This document shows, piece by piece, positions 1 to 14,409 of a stretch of 64,000 nt of DNA; position 1 is the first letter of the stretch, and every line of letters starts with the position of its first letter. The stretch comes from Fasciola hepatica (Eukaryota; Platyhelminthes; Trematoda; Plagiorchiida; Fasciolidae): the NCBI GenBank assembly GCA_948099385.1, contig CANUEZ040000013.1, positions 372,001 through 436,000 on the forward strand. The letters run 5' to 3'. The notes under the pieces are model-generated. The model did not search any database and was not told the DNA's origin. It was given only the letters and a program-made list of their open reading frames with translations. Both the position numbers and the translations under genes were made by a program.

Positions 1-2373
1 ATCGACGGATCGCGCAACAGCTTTGACACCTAGATCCTACAAGATTACGTTCAGCTAGAAGTTCACAAGGCATTTGTGAAATGCGGTAAACGAAAACCCA
101 GCAAGTACATTGAGGCAGTTAAAGGAGAGGAGATAACAGAGAAAGACTTCCGAGGCACAACAGTCGGAGAGTCGTCCACCGACTGATTTCTATGCGGGCA
201 CCGCTAGTCGGCAAAGAAGCTGGTCATTCGCTTAGTGGAACAAAACTCGGACACAGAGAAATCCAAATGAGTAGAATATGCCAACTGGTTGCAACAATCA
301 GCTACTACAAACTTTAGGTTTTATATCGATGAAACCAACTACAACATTTGATTTCGTCTGTATGAATGCTTAACAATAAGTAACGAAGCTATACGAAGTC
401 TCCCATCAAATAATAGACTTGAACTGAATCTATTAACATGTTCATCTGTCGCTGGTATCTTGAAGTATAAGTATATGGCAAATTTTAATGACTTCCTTTC
501 GTGCTGTTCATAGCCCATCACTACGGACAGCCAAATGTTCCAGTAATCTTTGTGGAAATGCGTCCATTCACCAAGGGCTATGGACGCACAATTACGTACC
601 CATACAGTCCCTCGTCAAACCAACTAGGAGAGATATTTAGTAAATTTCAAAGGACAAGACTTTTTACCACTTCGATTCGTCTGTACTTTTTAGTACAGTG
701 TTTGTATTCTTGCGACTGAAAACGGCAGCAGCAGTTGGACACTTACTTCCCTAATTTCCCGAGAAAAAAGAACGATGCATTGTCCGCATGAGAAGACAGC
801 GAAATTTGCAGTTATTTACAACCACCGAGTAACCGCATGAAGATACCGGCGTAAATCGACGGGATCGTTAGTAGTACATCAATCATAGACTCGTTTACTG
901 TGAATGAATTGATCACGCCGGTCAGTTTGGAGGAACCTCGCATAGAGCACCCGGGTAGAATCGCAATTTATGTAGTATTTGTTCAGCTGTATGTCATCCA
1001 TTAAACCAGCGTTTATCGGCAACCTGTTTGCGGTTTCATCTCGTACATTCACTTTGGTCTCCCGAATGTAACAATCTACAATGCATCTCAGCTGAGCAAT
1101 CTAACCAGGAAATTAAAGTAATCACCAGTATATCACAGTAGAGAGTGAACTAGAAATTATGATAGCTATAGGATGATTGAGTAGTGCGTACACAAAAGCC
1201 TCAATTGTCATGATACGGCTATATTCTCCCTTTTATACCGATTGGATGCGCCGCGTAAAAGCCCGACACGCCATGACCAAGGGATGATAATCACGTCAGT
1301 CAGTTGATCACAGCGGAGTGCGCTTATTGTGCGCACGATCATTGGACACTGGGCAAAATTCGTGACCCGGTGACTAAGGAAACCTCCGATAGTTACGGCT
1401 TGGTATCAGTTCAAGCTACCTTGGAGGACGCTGGACACGGTGGTAGATTCAGTTTGGCTCCATTTCATAAAACTGAGATAAGCTGTAATTACTATATGGT
1501 TAAATCGCAGTCCTAGGGACCCGCGTAATTGCCGAAATTTCTGATTCACAAAAGCAATCCACGTTTTAATTCCCATCATGTCAGCAAAAGTACGATACTA
1601 GAAAATATGGAACACGTTTGTTAATCTTGTCGTGGATAGTGAGTTAAAGGCATCCACAAACAGGTTGTTGTTCACACCCATTCATCTCAGTATAAACGTG
1701 GCAGATTTGTATTCATACTTATACACCGGATAGTAGCACGTTTAAATCAGTCAGAAGCAAAGCTGCTTCAACAGTGGAATGGTTGGGAAGCGCGACCGGT
1801 TGACCAGATGTCAGACATTTGGTCCGCGGTTTGTTATCGGTCTCGATCATCCAATGCATTAACATCCTCGCTGGAACAACTGGCTAGTTCATTGGTACCA
1901 CTGAAAGACTCACACATACGTCCAAGCGGTCAACACAAGCTCGAGCTAGATGCTTATCATAATCCCTTCAGACAATAACAATCAAAATACGGTGAGAAAG
2001 GCCCGAGTCAATGAACTACATCGTGCTGGCCATGAAATACACCGGTTTATCATCCTCTAAACACAATAGCCCAAATAACTTTAGGATATGGGAGGATATC
2101 ACCGTTCTTCACTAGATATGATGAAATTCTACGACCAGTACGAGTGGACCTCACTGCTATCTCAATCTCTCTTATTGGGAATTATCACTTTATCACGCCA
2201 ATCCATATAGGTACCTCTTAAAAACGATGAACCGCCACAACATAGCATTATGCTTCTGATTCTCGACCTTCACTCACGGAGTTCACTGAGTGCTTGTCAC
2301 AACCAGCGGTGGTATCCAATCTGAAATGGCAGCTCCAGTCAAGACTATTTCTACACCTCGCTGACTCCTAGCT
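1..2373. other. No recognisable gene
   Basis: Only short open frames (at most about 72 codons) occur here and none resembles a family I recognise. The first 190 bases read open in frame 1 after an early TAG at 31-33, but the peptide is not recognisable. I see no repeats or transposon termini. It is probably decayed intergenic sequence. Confidence 0.5.
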
Positions 2374-2890
2374 CTAGCTGCTTCCTCTCCTGAAATGCCC
2401 AGGAAATATCTCGATGAGATACCCGGAGCAATTAGTTGAATCATACTGATCGAATCCTGGATACGCGTTTAACTTACGCAGCAGACTCCAGTCTATTGTG
2501 AACGCTAGGCATGCCTGCATGAGTGTATTCACGTTGAAGGAGCCGAGATTGCTAGGGTGTCCAGCCGCAAAGCAAGAGAACAATTAGGGTTTTCAACCCA
2601 AGGCCTTTAGTTCTAACAAGAACCTGTCCACAAGGCAGCGGAGTGGCTCATTGGAAGCCCATTTCCTGGGGTCAATTGCTCTTCCACTGATTTTACCGAT
2701 TGAGCTGTCAGCTTAAATCGACCCCTCGCCGGGAGGACCACGAGACCGCTTTGTCAATCCTCTACCCACTAAACTTCCTGGTATGGATGAACCTTCGGCT
2801 TGAGATAAGCGAACCTGTATAGCTCGTCGGGTCGTTGAAGTACGCAAGCCGTCACATCACGTCAAAACGCAGTCCCGTTGTGTCAACCAA
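2374..2890 (-). pseudogene. Relic of RTE-like element: 5' leader and endonuclease start
   Basis: Read on the minus strand, the segment repeats the leader and first endonuclease codons of the RTE copy at 22712-26581. The motif NLGSFNV is kept (here followed by NTLMQACLA), then a degraded equivalent of the PGISSRYF segment. The stretch 2550-2850 aligns with 26230-26500, for example the shared words agggtgtccagcc and aagcccattt. Several indels break the frame and there is no downstream RT, so this is an old fragment of the family's 5' end. The family assignment comes from this internal comparison. Confidence 0.7.
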
Positions 2891-4559
<1,669 letters not shown>

Positions 4560-6349
4560 CACCAAAACAACGCAAGAATACAGAATGACTATGGGCCAGC
4601 GAATGTCACGCATGTGCTCTAAAATATACAGAAAAGAGAACATCTGGTGATCACAGACCCAACCGGGTCTGAAACCGACTTGACTCTCACGCGTACACAT
4701 TTCGCGGGCGCTGTATAATCTGTGAAGAATAATCTTTCCGAGCAGTTTGAATGCGATACTAATCAGACTAATTCCTCTGTGGTTTCCACAAGAGGACCTG
4801 CCACCTTCCTTGTAAATCGGCACAATCACCGATTGACACGATTCCTTGGGAACCGGTTCACTATCCCAAATTACTCGGGGAAGTTTTGTTGACTCCGAAA
4901 CCAAATTGTCGCCCTCCTCCTTGGAAAAAGATGGAGACAACCTATCCGGCCCAGCGGCTTTATGCCTTTTCAGATAACCTACCTCCCAGATAACTTCCAT
5001 TTCTCAAGGAGGATGGTTATCTATCAGCGTCGTTTCTATCGCAGGTATATTTGGAAGGTTCACTGTAGAAGTGGGTCAACTGAACTGCTCCCCAAATGAT
5101 CGCTCAACGGTACAGATGACGTCTCTGAGAGTGGATCAGTGAGCCGTCGGATTCTTTGATCAACTCCCTCACGCCGGGCCTCCGTGGACCGGTACTTCCA
5201 ACCAAACGATAAAGGCTGTGGCTGTTGTCAACTGGTACAGCCTTCTCCATTTCCCTACACTTTGCAATCCACCCCTGCTCACGGTCATTTCTTGAACGCC
5301 TAGTCGGTTGGCGTCTCAGGGATTTACGCGCTTCGTTGAATGTGGCATCTGAAGAGACGGATCTCCGAGCATCCAACAGAGCAACTAATGTTGAAGATAT
5401 CCATTGCTTGTCAGACCGACTTGAACCAGAGTTCTGGGTGACATTTGAAGTGGCATATAAAGCTCCCTTGATCTGCTCTCAGCGTTCATCTGGGTCTTGA
5501 ACATTCGTTTGCATGGATAATCGTGTAGACAGCTCCGTCTGGAAATCATATTGCCGGTTATCATCCAGAAGCAACGGCGCGGGACGGGTGGCATTTACGT
5601 TGGTGCGACCACGGGCGAGACGTAAACGGAAGCGAGCACGTACCAAGGCGTGACCTGAGTCCACAGGCGTAGACCAGAATGAACGACAATCCTCAGTTGA
5701 TCCACGCCAGCGGTAACTAATTACAACATGGTCAATCTGAGTCCAACGTTGTGAAGACGTAGGAGGGCGCCGTGTGAGTCTATGCTACTTGTGGCAGAAG
5801 TATGTACTCGCCAGAAACAACCTGTGATCGGAGCACCGTCATCAGTACGATCGACCGGGTTAGAAAACAGGCCTCCAATGTGCCTTTCGGAATCTCCCAA
5901 ACGGCCAACTGGGGCGTCGAAATCTCCAGCAATGACCGCCACGTCCATTGGGTGGATGCTTCGAACCAACTGAGATATATCGTGGTAAAACTCATCCTTG
6001 GTCTCAGGAACTGCATTCAGTGGGGTTATACACTGACACAACAAACATGCATCGACGCTTCAGTCTGTTGTTGCTGACACGTACAGAACCACCGTCGAGA
6101 GAAAGCCCATGTACTTCACTCCTACGTCCATCGAGTGGAGGTTTTTAGGCCGGTAAAATGCTCCCCTTCGTGTTTATTCGCAAGAGTGTCTTCTTCAGAG
6201 GCATAGTGGTTAGAACCATGTCGCTCATCAACTGATTCAGAGACTGGACTTTATCTGGCCTCTGCCCATCCTGCGATCCTGCATAGCTTCTAGGGTCATG
6301 GAGGCACGCAAACTATCACACTTCGACAGGGTGCAGTTTATTCGTGATG
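4560..6349 (-). pseudogene. RTE-like non-LTR element relic, left inverted copy
   Basis: Minus-strand fragment of an RTE-type retroelement. Going down from 6349 it has the family 5' leader, then the C-terminal half of the endonuclease (VIAGDFDA, about 5900), the linker (about 5100-5650) and the start of the reverse transcriptase with AAGPDRL, NHRGISLI and GFRPG (about 4660-5000). RT-like sequence with many changes continues to about 4560. The N-terminal half of the endonuclease is missing, and stops split the rest into four frames. Positions 4662-6349 are a near-perfect reverse complement of 15098-16785. The sequence beyond 4662 is unlike the other copy. Confidence 0.85.
4662..6349 (-). repeat. 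Left arm of 1688-bp inverted repeat
   Basis: The reverse complement matches 15098-16785 over exactly the same length. Translated pieces are identical except for one Glu/Gly difference in the RT start. Arm ends were set where the two sequences stop matching: after the reverse complement of TTCGTGATG on the leader side and after CAGACCCGGT on the RT side. Confidence 0.9.
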
Positions 6350-8508
6350 GAGCTATTTGTTCGCTTAGGTTGATTATCGCAATTTACTCCGCTGGGAATC
6401 CGGTGGATTTTGATACACTCATTTAACTGGTAACTGAAAAATGATGGAAACTGTTCTTGCATCGAGCCAATAACATCACGTGATTCGCACAGGGTTACAG
6501 TCTCCAACTGGGAGAAACGGGGGTTGAAATCACTTACGTTGTGATCTTGTGCGATATGGATGTGACGGAAAGGTTTGAACGCTACACCCTAGGTCGTGGT
6601 CATCAAATAACCGCCCGTGGCTACCAAATGACGAGAAAATTTGTCAACTTACTTTACACCAATTTCAAGTTCCGTGTTTTCATTTTGCACTTATTGAACT
6701 CACCTGTGAAAACTTCCTACGGCACTGTTTGATTTCACTTTAAAAAACGTTATCCATCGTTCTATGTTAGCAAAACCCAAACCAAAAATACATTATGATT
6801 AGTTCATGAGCTGCGAGGAATTCGAAGTGAGGTTAGAGTACGGGAAGCATGAATGTAAGGTGAATCCAAACGAAACACCTATAGGTCTTAATAGCCGATA
6901 CTACCTTCTCTGGGGGTCTTTCTGAACCTATGACTGACTGCGTCAAAATTTGTTGTGAACTTGATAATTGTCAATTTGGAATTATTCTCATTATTACTAC
7001 ATGTTATCTCGAACTCGCTACTCGAGGGAAACTTCTACTCGGGTTGGAGACACGGCATATTCTGCCTTATCATCCACAACTCAGTTTTGTGCAAGTTGGT
7101 CGAAATAGAGCTGGACTGTGAAACGCAAGCGCGCTGGCTGGCTGGCAAACTGTCCCCAATCGCACAACCGGAAAGATGACAGTTGGCGCACTGGTCAGTG
7201 TTAACATTCGGACACTATTTGGAAAGATGCCGATTTTGATCAATATTCTAAACTATCGAATTGACATGAACACTAGTGTTCCAGGAATCTTGGTTCAATG
7301 AAAGTGTAGAAGATCAGCTCATTCTGCTTGAGAAGACAATGAAAGGAGAGGCCAGTTGGTGACGGACCTGAATTCATTCCGATTGGTATGGCAAGTATGC
7401 AGTTGTCTTTCTTACGTAACGGTGTGGACTGCGTAGTTGTTAAATGTCATCCTGAATTTTCCGTTTTTTGAGGTACTGTGATCTGCACAAAGCTCCCTTT
7501 TGCTCCCAAAGGAACATCAACCTATTCTTTGACCCTTCATACCTGATCTGATTTCATTAATAGCGGGCTGTTGAGGCACGGTTGTCGGAGATTTAGGTTT
7601 CAGTGACCTGTCTTATCCCAACTATGGGAAATACTTATTTAGAACTAACAGCAACCATTTCAAACTTTTCTACTTACAACCGGAAGCTATTGTTTCAACG
7701 AGTAATCACGCGCTTATTACCGTCAGACTCCAGATTCATTCACGAACAGCATACTTGTCCTTCGTCAGGGGGAACCAATTAAAAGTCACCTCTAGCAGCT
7801 AGTAACTCGTCAATATTGCTCTCCTTAAAAAATCCCTTCCACAGCTTCTTTGTGAATTCTTTTTGAACACTCTCATTGCCTGTAAGAAATATGGAATCCA
7901 TGGAATAGTGTACGAAGTGGCTTCCCCAGCACCACCCGGCTTTTGTTCCAGATGGCATCTCTCGTCCGGAAGGCACAGCCAAGTGCTACCTGTCGGGCAG
8001 CAGGAAGTTGAGAGTCGGTGGTCGATAGAGAGGCCGATACGCCTTACGGATGGTGGTTTACCGATGTAGGATGTCCAACGCGCCCAAGTGGTCTTGCTGC
8101 TTGTTTGCTAGCGTCCCTCTAGGAACTCAGTCGCTATTCGGTAGGGGTGACCATGAACCAAGGATCCATGAAACCCTGGTGATTGAACGAATTATCCTGG
8201 CAGCCGTTAAATGCAACAAATCTCATCCGTCACTGCAGGAGTATGTCTTCGCATGCTGGGCGCCGTTCTAATGAGGTTTTTAGGTCCTGATTACCGTCAG
8301 CATGGTTTGGCCCACCTGTCGCGGGTTTGGCCTCTGTTGAATGCCTCAGACTCATGAAGCCACAGGTGAGAGTTGCGTAAATGATGGAGACCAAAGAGAT
8401 GGAAAATAAACCCAAAGGCCCGACAGTCTACCAACTCACAGGTGTTACTTCTCGCAGATGCCTCACACACCCACACGCCACGTAAGATGTCAGTTACGAC
8501 TGTTCGTA
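6350..8508. other. Unassigned sequence in the inverted-repeat loop
   Basis: No transposon domain is visible. The one stretch with a coding flavour is the possible terminal exon at 7779-7879, listed separately. The remaining open frames are short and unrecognised. Confidence 0.35.
7779..7879 (-). other. Possible terminal exon of an unidentified gene
   Basis: On the minus strand a plausible splice acceptor (pyrimidine-rich TTTCTTACAG, ending at 7880) is followed by an open frame of about 33 codons to a TAA at 7779. It ends in KESNIDELLAARGDF and has a Lys/Glu-rich, protein-like composition. No matching upstream exon was found and no family is recognised, so chance is a real alternative. Confidence 0.2.
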
Positions 8509-9003
8509 TTTTCGTCCGCAGTTGTAGACAGGTGTGTGCCCTGTGCATCGGGTCGGTATACACGTTTTTTATATATTGCAAACCAACCTGAGAACACAGT
8601 ACTAACACCACACAGTAAAGAAATAGAAGAGGAATATAAAAAAGACACTTTTGATTGCTTCACTGCACGCTTTTTGTTTTTGCAAACAAAGCGACTAAGG
8701 TTTGCATGTTTCGTTCACGGTTCAGAACAGAAGGTGAATCTGAGCGTGTATCACAGTTATCTCGCAACTTGATCCTTAGACGCATGACCGTTGTTCCACC
8801 GCCAGAACTTCTACGGGAGCTAGTTTTTTCCAGACAAAGTACTTTGACCACATAAACAGTTCGGTTTGCATTCTTCTCGCTACAACTGAATTTTGACTAT
8901 AAAATCACCTCGACTTGAAGATTAGCTCTTTTCCCTTTTTGTATGTTACGCTGAGTGGTCACATCACTGGCGTTATATTAATACCTCGACAGTGACCAAG
9001 TCA
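8509..9003. repeat. Left arm of 495-bp inverted repeat
   Basis: The reverse complement matches 10177-10671 with only a few substitutions (for example one within CTCGACAGTGACC against CTCGACAATGACC). Both arms are 495 bp. The matching open frames of about 60-104 codons on both strands are mirror images and resemble no known protein. The content is unidentified; a pair of opposed solo LTRs is possible but unsupported because I see no target duplications. Confidence 0.85.
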
Positions 9004-10024
9004 TGTAGTATGATCAGGGTGGATCGTAGAGACAAAATCCATGGCGGCAATAGCGGCTATCTCATATCGATCTGCGATCAGAAGCTTCAGCGTTTGGTCG
9101 AACACCTCAGTCAGCGGATCAGTGGTAGGGTGAACATTGCGACAGGTTAGCACCTTTCCAAGGCTCTGAAAAGTGGCTGTTTCTGGGCGGAGACCGGAAA
9201 CTATTGGTATGTGAGCATCGATTTCTTCACATCGCTGCTAGAATATGCTAGGGAAACCACATCAGAAATTCTGAGGTTAAGCGTACGGCACTGGAAACCA
9301 GAAGTCGCTCTGGAATAAGCGTTCAATCCAAACAAGTGAAGGTGATTGGGGCGTGTTACGCATGCCCTAAAGTGGACCCCCTCGGTATGCATTGCACCAC
9401 GAAGTCGGTAGCGGTTGGAAAACAAATCTAGTCAGTCCATGGCATGACCGTCGGGTATGAAAACCTTGACCAGCCGGTTTTATCGAGTCAGGCTTCCGGG
9501 TTAGGGCTCGCAAGTAACATCCACCGGATGGTTGGAGACGTTGTGAAATAGCTAAGCACAGTAGTCAGGAGCATGGTCGCACTCGAACACTTTATTCTTT
9601 CATATGATTTACACTTTTACTTCTCTTTTTGTATTTATCTGCTTTGTATACTACGATTCATCTTAATTTAGACTCAACGATGCTCTAAGGTAGCAGCCAA
9701 ATCCAGAGCCCATTAGTGTGTGGTTAATGGTTGGAAGAACTGGACTGATTGACACTAATTTATTTTGGTACGAACCCATAAAGTTATGAGGAATTCTGTG
9801 ACTACAATCCAAAAGAAAACTAATCCGGACGACATTCATTTGTTTCATAGGAAATCGCACGCATATCGAATGTATCCGTAAATGCAGGTAATCTAATTGC
9901 AAGAATATTTGGTGGCGTCGATAGCCCTTCATTGATCCCGAATTTGGTTGGCATCACACAAAAACAATGAAGATAAGATAGAGAGAACCTAAATATACCA
10001 ACCGAAAACAACACAATTAGAAGG
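9004..10024. other. Spacer between the 495-bp arms, unassigned
   Basis: Single-copy within this window as far as I can see. Open frames are at most about 89 codons and unrecognised. Confidence 0.35.
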
Positions 10025-10170
10025 GATTTTCAGAATTGGCTAAAGAAAAGCTGTCAAAAGTACACAGAAACAATCACGATCAGCAGCAGCAAAAACAACA
10101 ACAGCAAGCACGTGAATACCACGATCAGAAACCAAAACTGGAGGTCGCCTTAGCACAAGAGAACTGAGTA
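10025..10170 (+). pseudogene. Possible BEL/Pao gag coiled-coil fragment
   Basis: Frame running through LAKEKLSKV, a Gln-rich stretch and KLEVALAQEN to a TGA. The pattern resembles the coiled-coil start of the BEL gag at 61030-61195 (LAELKEKQ, KLRLALAEEE). The match is short and low-complexity (CAG/CAA-rich), so it is tentative. Confidence 0.35.
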
Positions 10171-10176
10171 AAACGT

Positions 10177-10671
10177 GACTTGGTCATTGTCGAGGTACTA
10201 ATATAACGCCAGTGATGTGACCACTCAGCGTAACATACAAAAAGGGAAAAGAGCTCATCTTCAAGTCGAGGTGATTTTATAGTCAAAATTCAGTTGTAGC
10301 GAGAAGAATGCAAACCGAACTGTTTATGTGGTCAAAGTACTTTGTCTGGAAAAAAACTAGCTCCCGTAGAAGTTCTGGCGGTGGAACAACGGTCATGCGT
10401 CTAAGGATCAAGTTGCGAGATAACTGTGATACACGCTCAGATTCACCTTCTGTTTTGAACCGTGAACGAAACATGCAAACCTTAGTCGCTTTGTTTGCAA
10501 AAACAAAAAGCGTGCAGTGAAGCAATCAAAAGTGTCTTTTTTATATTCCTCTTCTATTTCTTTACTGTGTGGTGTTAGTACTGTGTTCTCAGGTTGGTTT
10601 GCAATATATAAAAAACGTGTATACCGACCCGATGCACAGGGCACACACCTGTCTACAACTGCGGACGAAAA
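10177..10671. repeat. Right arm of 495-bp inverted repeat
   Basis: Mirror copy of 8509-9003. In this orientation it begins TGACTTGG and carries a TATA-like AATATATAAAAAA at about 10604-10615. The arm ends at GCGGACGAAAA, after which the two copies diverge. Confidence 0.85.
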
Positions 10672-10775
10672 CAAAAGCAGTTGTAGCGAAGGTCTGAAAA
10701 CCTAAGTAAGATGGCGTCTATCAAACGAAGGCGGGCACTCCTGAATAAGCGGACGAACTATGTTGGATGCAACAG

Positions 10776-11171
10776 CTACCAAGGAAATTCGTACAAGGAA
10801 TTTGTACTTGTTAGGAATGGTCTGTATTTGAAACGTAGTTGGATGAGTCGGCCGCCATAATCCGTTCGGTCGGCTGCAACGCCAAATGGACCTCCTATAT
10901 AGCACTCTGTCTTGTCAAGGCTTCTAACTTGAGAAATAAAATGGCTAACGCACGCTGCGAAGCAACTGAGACAAACCATGGTAGAATTTGCCTTTAGCCT
11001 CGGAGACCTACAAACAGTTGGGACATACACAGAAACGGTAAACAAGCATCGACGCTTCAGTCCGTTGCTGTTGATACGCACGGAATCATCAGACCGAGCC
11101 ACACGCAGACGACTGTTGACCGGGATCCAGCCGAGCAGTGCACATCTAGCTTTCATGCTCAGTGATGTCAA
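10776..11171 (-). pseudogene. RTE-like endonuclease fragment
   Basis: An open frame of 131 codons that parallels the endonuclease of the RTE at 22712-26581: GWIPVNSRL, the VSVYVPT segment (SAYAPT in the RTE), and RTDYGGRLIQL followed by TSTN (RTDNGDRLLQF in the RTE). The GDFNA catalytic segment is lost in a diverged stretch. It is an isolated relic without RT. Confidence 0.75.
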
Positions 11172-11550
11172 CGCCAGCCTCGCCGCCAGTGCTAGGTACC
11201 TAATCGTTAGATACGCGAAGAGTGAAACGAGAAACCGAGTTGGTGTCTGAGGAGCGAAGTGTTAACACTGAAGCTGGGTCTTGTTTACGTGTTTCGGAAA
11301 CACAATACACATTTATTTAAGAGGTTTCAAGAGTCTTAGTTAAGGCTGCCTATTGCCCCGTTCGGCGAAAGGTGCGAATGCTGAAAGCAACCAAGTGAAG
11401 AGAATGATTAGGTGTGAGAACCAACTCTGTTTTTCCCCCATCTCCAAGTTATTACCCTTACTGAGAGTTAGAAGTGCTCAATCACAACTCATGACTTCTT
11501 GTTTCCATTTAGACTTGGGATGTGAAGAATAAGGAGCGGACAGATAAGAA
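11172..11550. other. Unassigned spacer
   Basis: Nothing recognised beyond short frames. Confidence 0.35.
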
Positions 11551-11660
11551 ATGCTTCCCGTGGGGCCGCTGGGACCCCGTCAACCACTGAACTTAGGTCT
11601 TTACAGTGCGCATGTCCAAGCAGGTCGGCTAAAACTGCCCCGCGCTTGGATCACGTCATC
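11551..11660 (+). pseudogene. Short relic of RTE-like endonuclease start
   Basis: The frame contains PRQPLNLGL and HVQAGRLKL, parallel to PRQPLNLGSFN and the MQVGQQACLAL segment of the RTE endonuclease start. Homology ends by about 11660. It is a very short fragment and so uncertain. Confidence 0.45.
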
Positions 11661-13149
11661 CATGCTTCTAGGTTTCTGGTACGATTTTAACTTATTCAAA
11701 ACAGACAAGCGGGATAAACGTGCTTTACATATTTCGGCCGGGATCACGGTGTTTCACAACTGGAAACAATAATATTCGTACAGAAACCAACTTACCGTTT
11801 CAATGCATTCTGGTATCTCAGGTATACCACGCTGGAAGATCCACGTCTGATTTGATAGATCTGGAATCGCTGTACAATATAGTGTCTCTGTGGACGGGAA
11901 ATATTTAGAATTGAGCTAGCAAAGAAAAGAATAACCATCGCGAAAATCATTTTTACACTAGCGATGTGTCAAGCACGAGGTCATAGTTACAGATGGAATG
12001 GAGATGCATTTTTTCTGATAAAGCTAAAAGCGATATAGTAGTCAGAATGTTAGCATCGGATACGAACCATCACCAATGTTCTATGAGACTGGTGGTAGCT
12101 AGACGAACAAGGGTGGTCAGTTCATGATATGCTTGAGCATAAACGCAGCGGAAGGAGTATACCCATAGCCTCAAAGGTCCATTACCCATCTGAAGATAAC
12201 CGGCAACTTGACCGAGACTTGCAGTAGGTCAGGCATGCTAACGAGCCGATCGACAGTGGATACCCCAGTTGGTCGTGTAGGGTGTTCCAGGCTTCCTGGG
12301 TACTGACCAGGTCTACCAAACCAGGGGTTAAAAACATTGGGGGATAACGTTAGGAAACGTGATCAATGGCGCTCCTGTATCCACACACATTTTAATTAAA
12401 AATGCTGATTGCAGTACATTTTTTACTTTTTACATTGAAATGAGTTTTTTCGATTTTTAACTGAGGTTCCATGTGATACCAGCGAAGATCGCCTCACTTA
12501 GTACACGATTACTGTTTTTTTTCGAACTGAATTGAGTCTAACAAGTGGAGAGTGCCAAGAACGAACGGGATGGGAGAGAGCTATGCTTTAGGACAGCCCC
12601 ATTAACCAGAGTAAACCGCTGAAAGACTAGGATTCAATGTTCACTTTAACCGCTATAGTGATCTTAGCGACTCACATGTTGTTCACCAGTTCACTTATAA
12701 CCGTGGTGATATCTACACAGGAAGAACAGAACGACGCTTAACTCCAGCAGTGAACGAACACATTCCAAAATAGCCTTGGCAATTAAGCTGTTGCGAAAAC
12801 AAATCTCGACAGTAAATCTGTCCAGATACCGTTTCCAAGTGGTCACTTGTCATTTTCCCCATGTTGGTTGTTATCTACCTACGGTGAGCCGCCATCGCTG
12901 TTTAAGGATGACACGTAGAACTTCGAACCGATCGCTAAGAAATCAAGGCGCCATTGATCGACCGATAAGGAATCTGCTCCGTTGGAAATCCATAGACAGG
13001 GCAGTATAACCGAACCACTGAATCGCCTTTGTGAGCACGAGTAAAGGTTACTATAAACAAGAACCACAAATGCTGCATGGTCGTGGTCAAACTACTAAGC
13101 AGTACACATACCCGGATGACTACCCACTCAATAAGATAGTTAACATTAC
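11661..13149. other. Unassigned, AT-rich in places
   Basis: No domain or terminal repeat seen. Frames are at most about 77 codons. Confidence 0.35.
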
Positions 13150-13448
13150 CGACAAAATATCACATTATGCATAACATACTGGACCTGAAGAGCGCATATT
13201 ATGCAATGCCTATCAAAGCAACCGACCGGAAATTCACAGCCTTCGAAGCCTGCACTAACCCATGTCAGTTCCGCGACATACCGTTCAGGGTAACTAGTAC
13301 AGTCACTCGTTTTCCAAGAATAAATTATCAGAAAACACAAGATCACAACCCACATGCGACGTTCGCTTACGTCGACAACATAAAGGTTTGTGGAACTACC
13401 GAAGATTCACTCATTTGTTCACAGCTGCTGATCTCCTCTCTCATCTGA
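13150..13448 (+). pseudogene. Ty3/Gypsy reverse transcriptase fragment
   Basis: The frame contains ILDLKSAYYAMPI, the substrate-side RT motif, then FTAFEAC and, after a short disruption, FAYVDNIKVCG, which is the position of the catalytic YxDD box (YVDN at 13368-13379). It resembles the Gypsy element at 16822-20903, which also has AYVDNVTVCG. No LTR is seen nearby. Confidence 0.75.
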
Positions 13449-14409
13449 AGTTCGCCAGTAGTTCAAGAATACCAAAGAGGAAATCTTTTTTCGTCTCCAC
13501 CGACGACTATCTATAGTCTTGGGAGACTGACACTGAGAGGCTTACTCGAAATGGACGATCGGTTAGCTTCTTCTTAGCAAAACTTGCTTCTAGTGAACAG
13601 CGTCATTCAGCCATTGAAAGAAGCACACGATAGTATCGAATCAGTTCGGAAATGGAGCCACTATTTCATCGGTACCCGTTTCACGATCATCACCGATTAG
13701 AGATCTGTTGCGTTCATATTCCGACTGGTAAATTAAATACGTTCGTTTCATTTTGTGTCTCACTCACATTTCTGCTAATAGTTCTCTGATTCCGTTTCAG
13801 CTGCATGATCTGATTCCAAATTGATTAAAGCCTATAAACAGTCATTCCGATTTCTCCATTTACCTCACCTATGCATTTTTTGTGTAGTCGTTCGTTGCAA
13901 TTCAATCAGTTCGGATATGGAGTGTGTACTTCGACCTAGCCGTTTCGACGTTGATCCTCATAGCCGTGAGTTCATTTTTTTGTGGTCTCGCTCGACATCG
14001 CAGAACAAATTGTTTAGCTCGAGAAGCACTGTGTAAATTGTAGTAAAAAAGAACATTTTCGACGAATATGTCGATCTCCGTCTCAAGTGAAAACAGTATC
14101 CCGGCAACATGCCTCCTCAACTGCCTAATAGCTCTCATTTTCTACCACCACTGCCACTGCTCTACTCTGTCTCTTTAATACTGTAATCAACATAGGAATA
14201 AAATCGTCGTGCATGCTCTTATTGACAGGCAATTCGTTGAGTGACATCTTCGAAGCTAACGCAGACAAACACCACAGGTCAATCATCCCCTCACGACAAC
14301 GAGTCACAATGACTTTTACACGTGCTTCTAGTCCTTCTTGCGATCATCTTTATTCTTCTATTCAGTAAAAACATTGCCGTTACGATCGCATTAAACTAGG
14401 TTCTTTCTG
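13449..14409. other. Unassigned sequence
   Basis: No recognisable coding or repeat structure. It separates two Gypsy relics of the same orientation and could be decayed Gypsy sequence. Confidence 0.3.

Noticed and set aside
8297..8772. Frames of about 104 codons near the 495-bp repeat
   Set aside because: They partly mirror each other across the inverted repeat and match no family; no basis for calling a gene.
10176..10673. Reading the 495-bp arms as opposed solo LTRs (TG...CA ends)
   Set aside because: Only one arm ends in CA and neither has a matching 5-bp duplication, so I left it as an unidentified inverted repeat.
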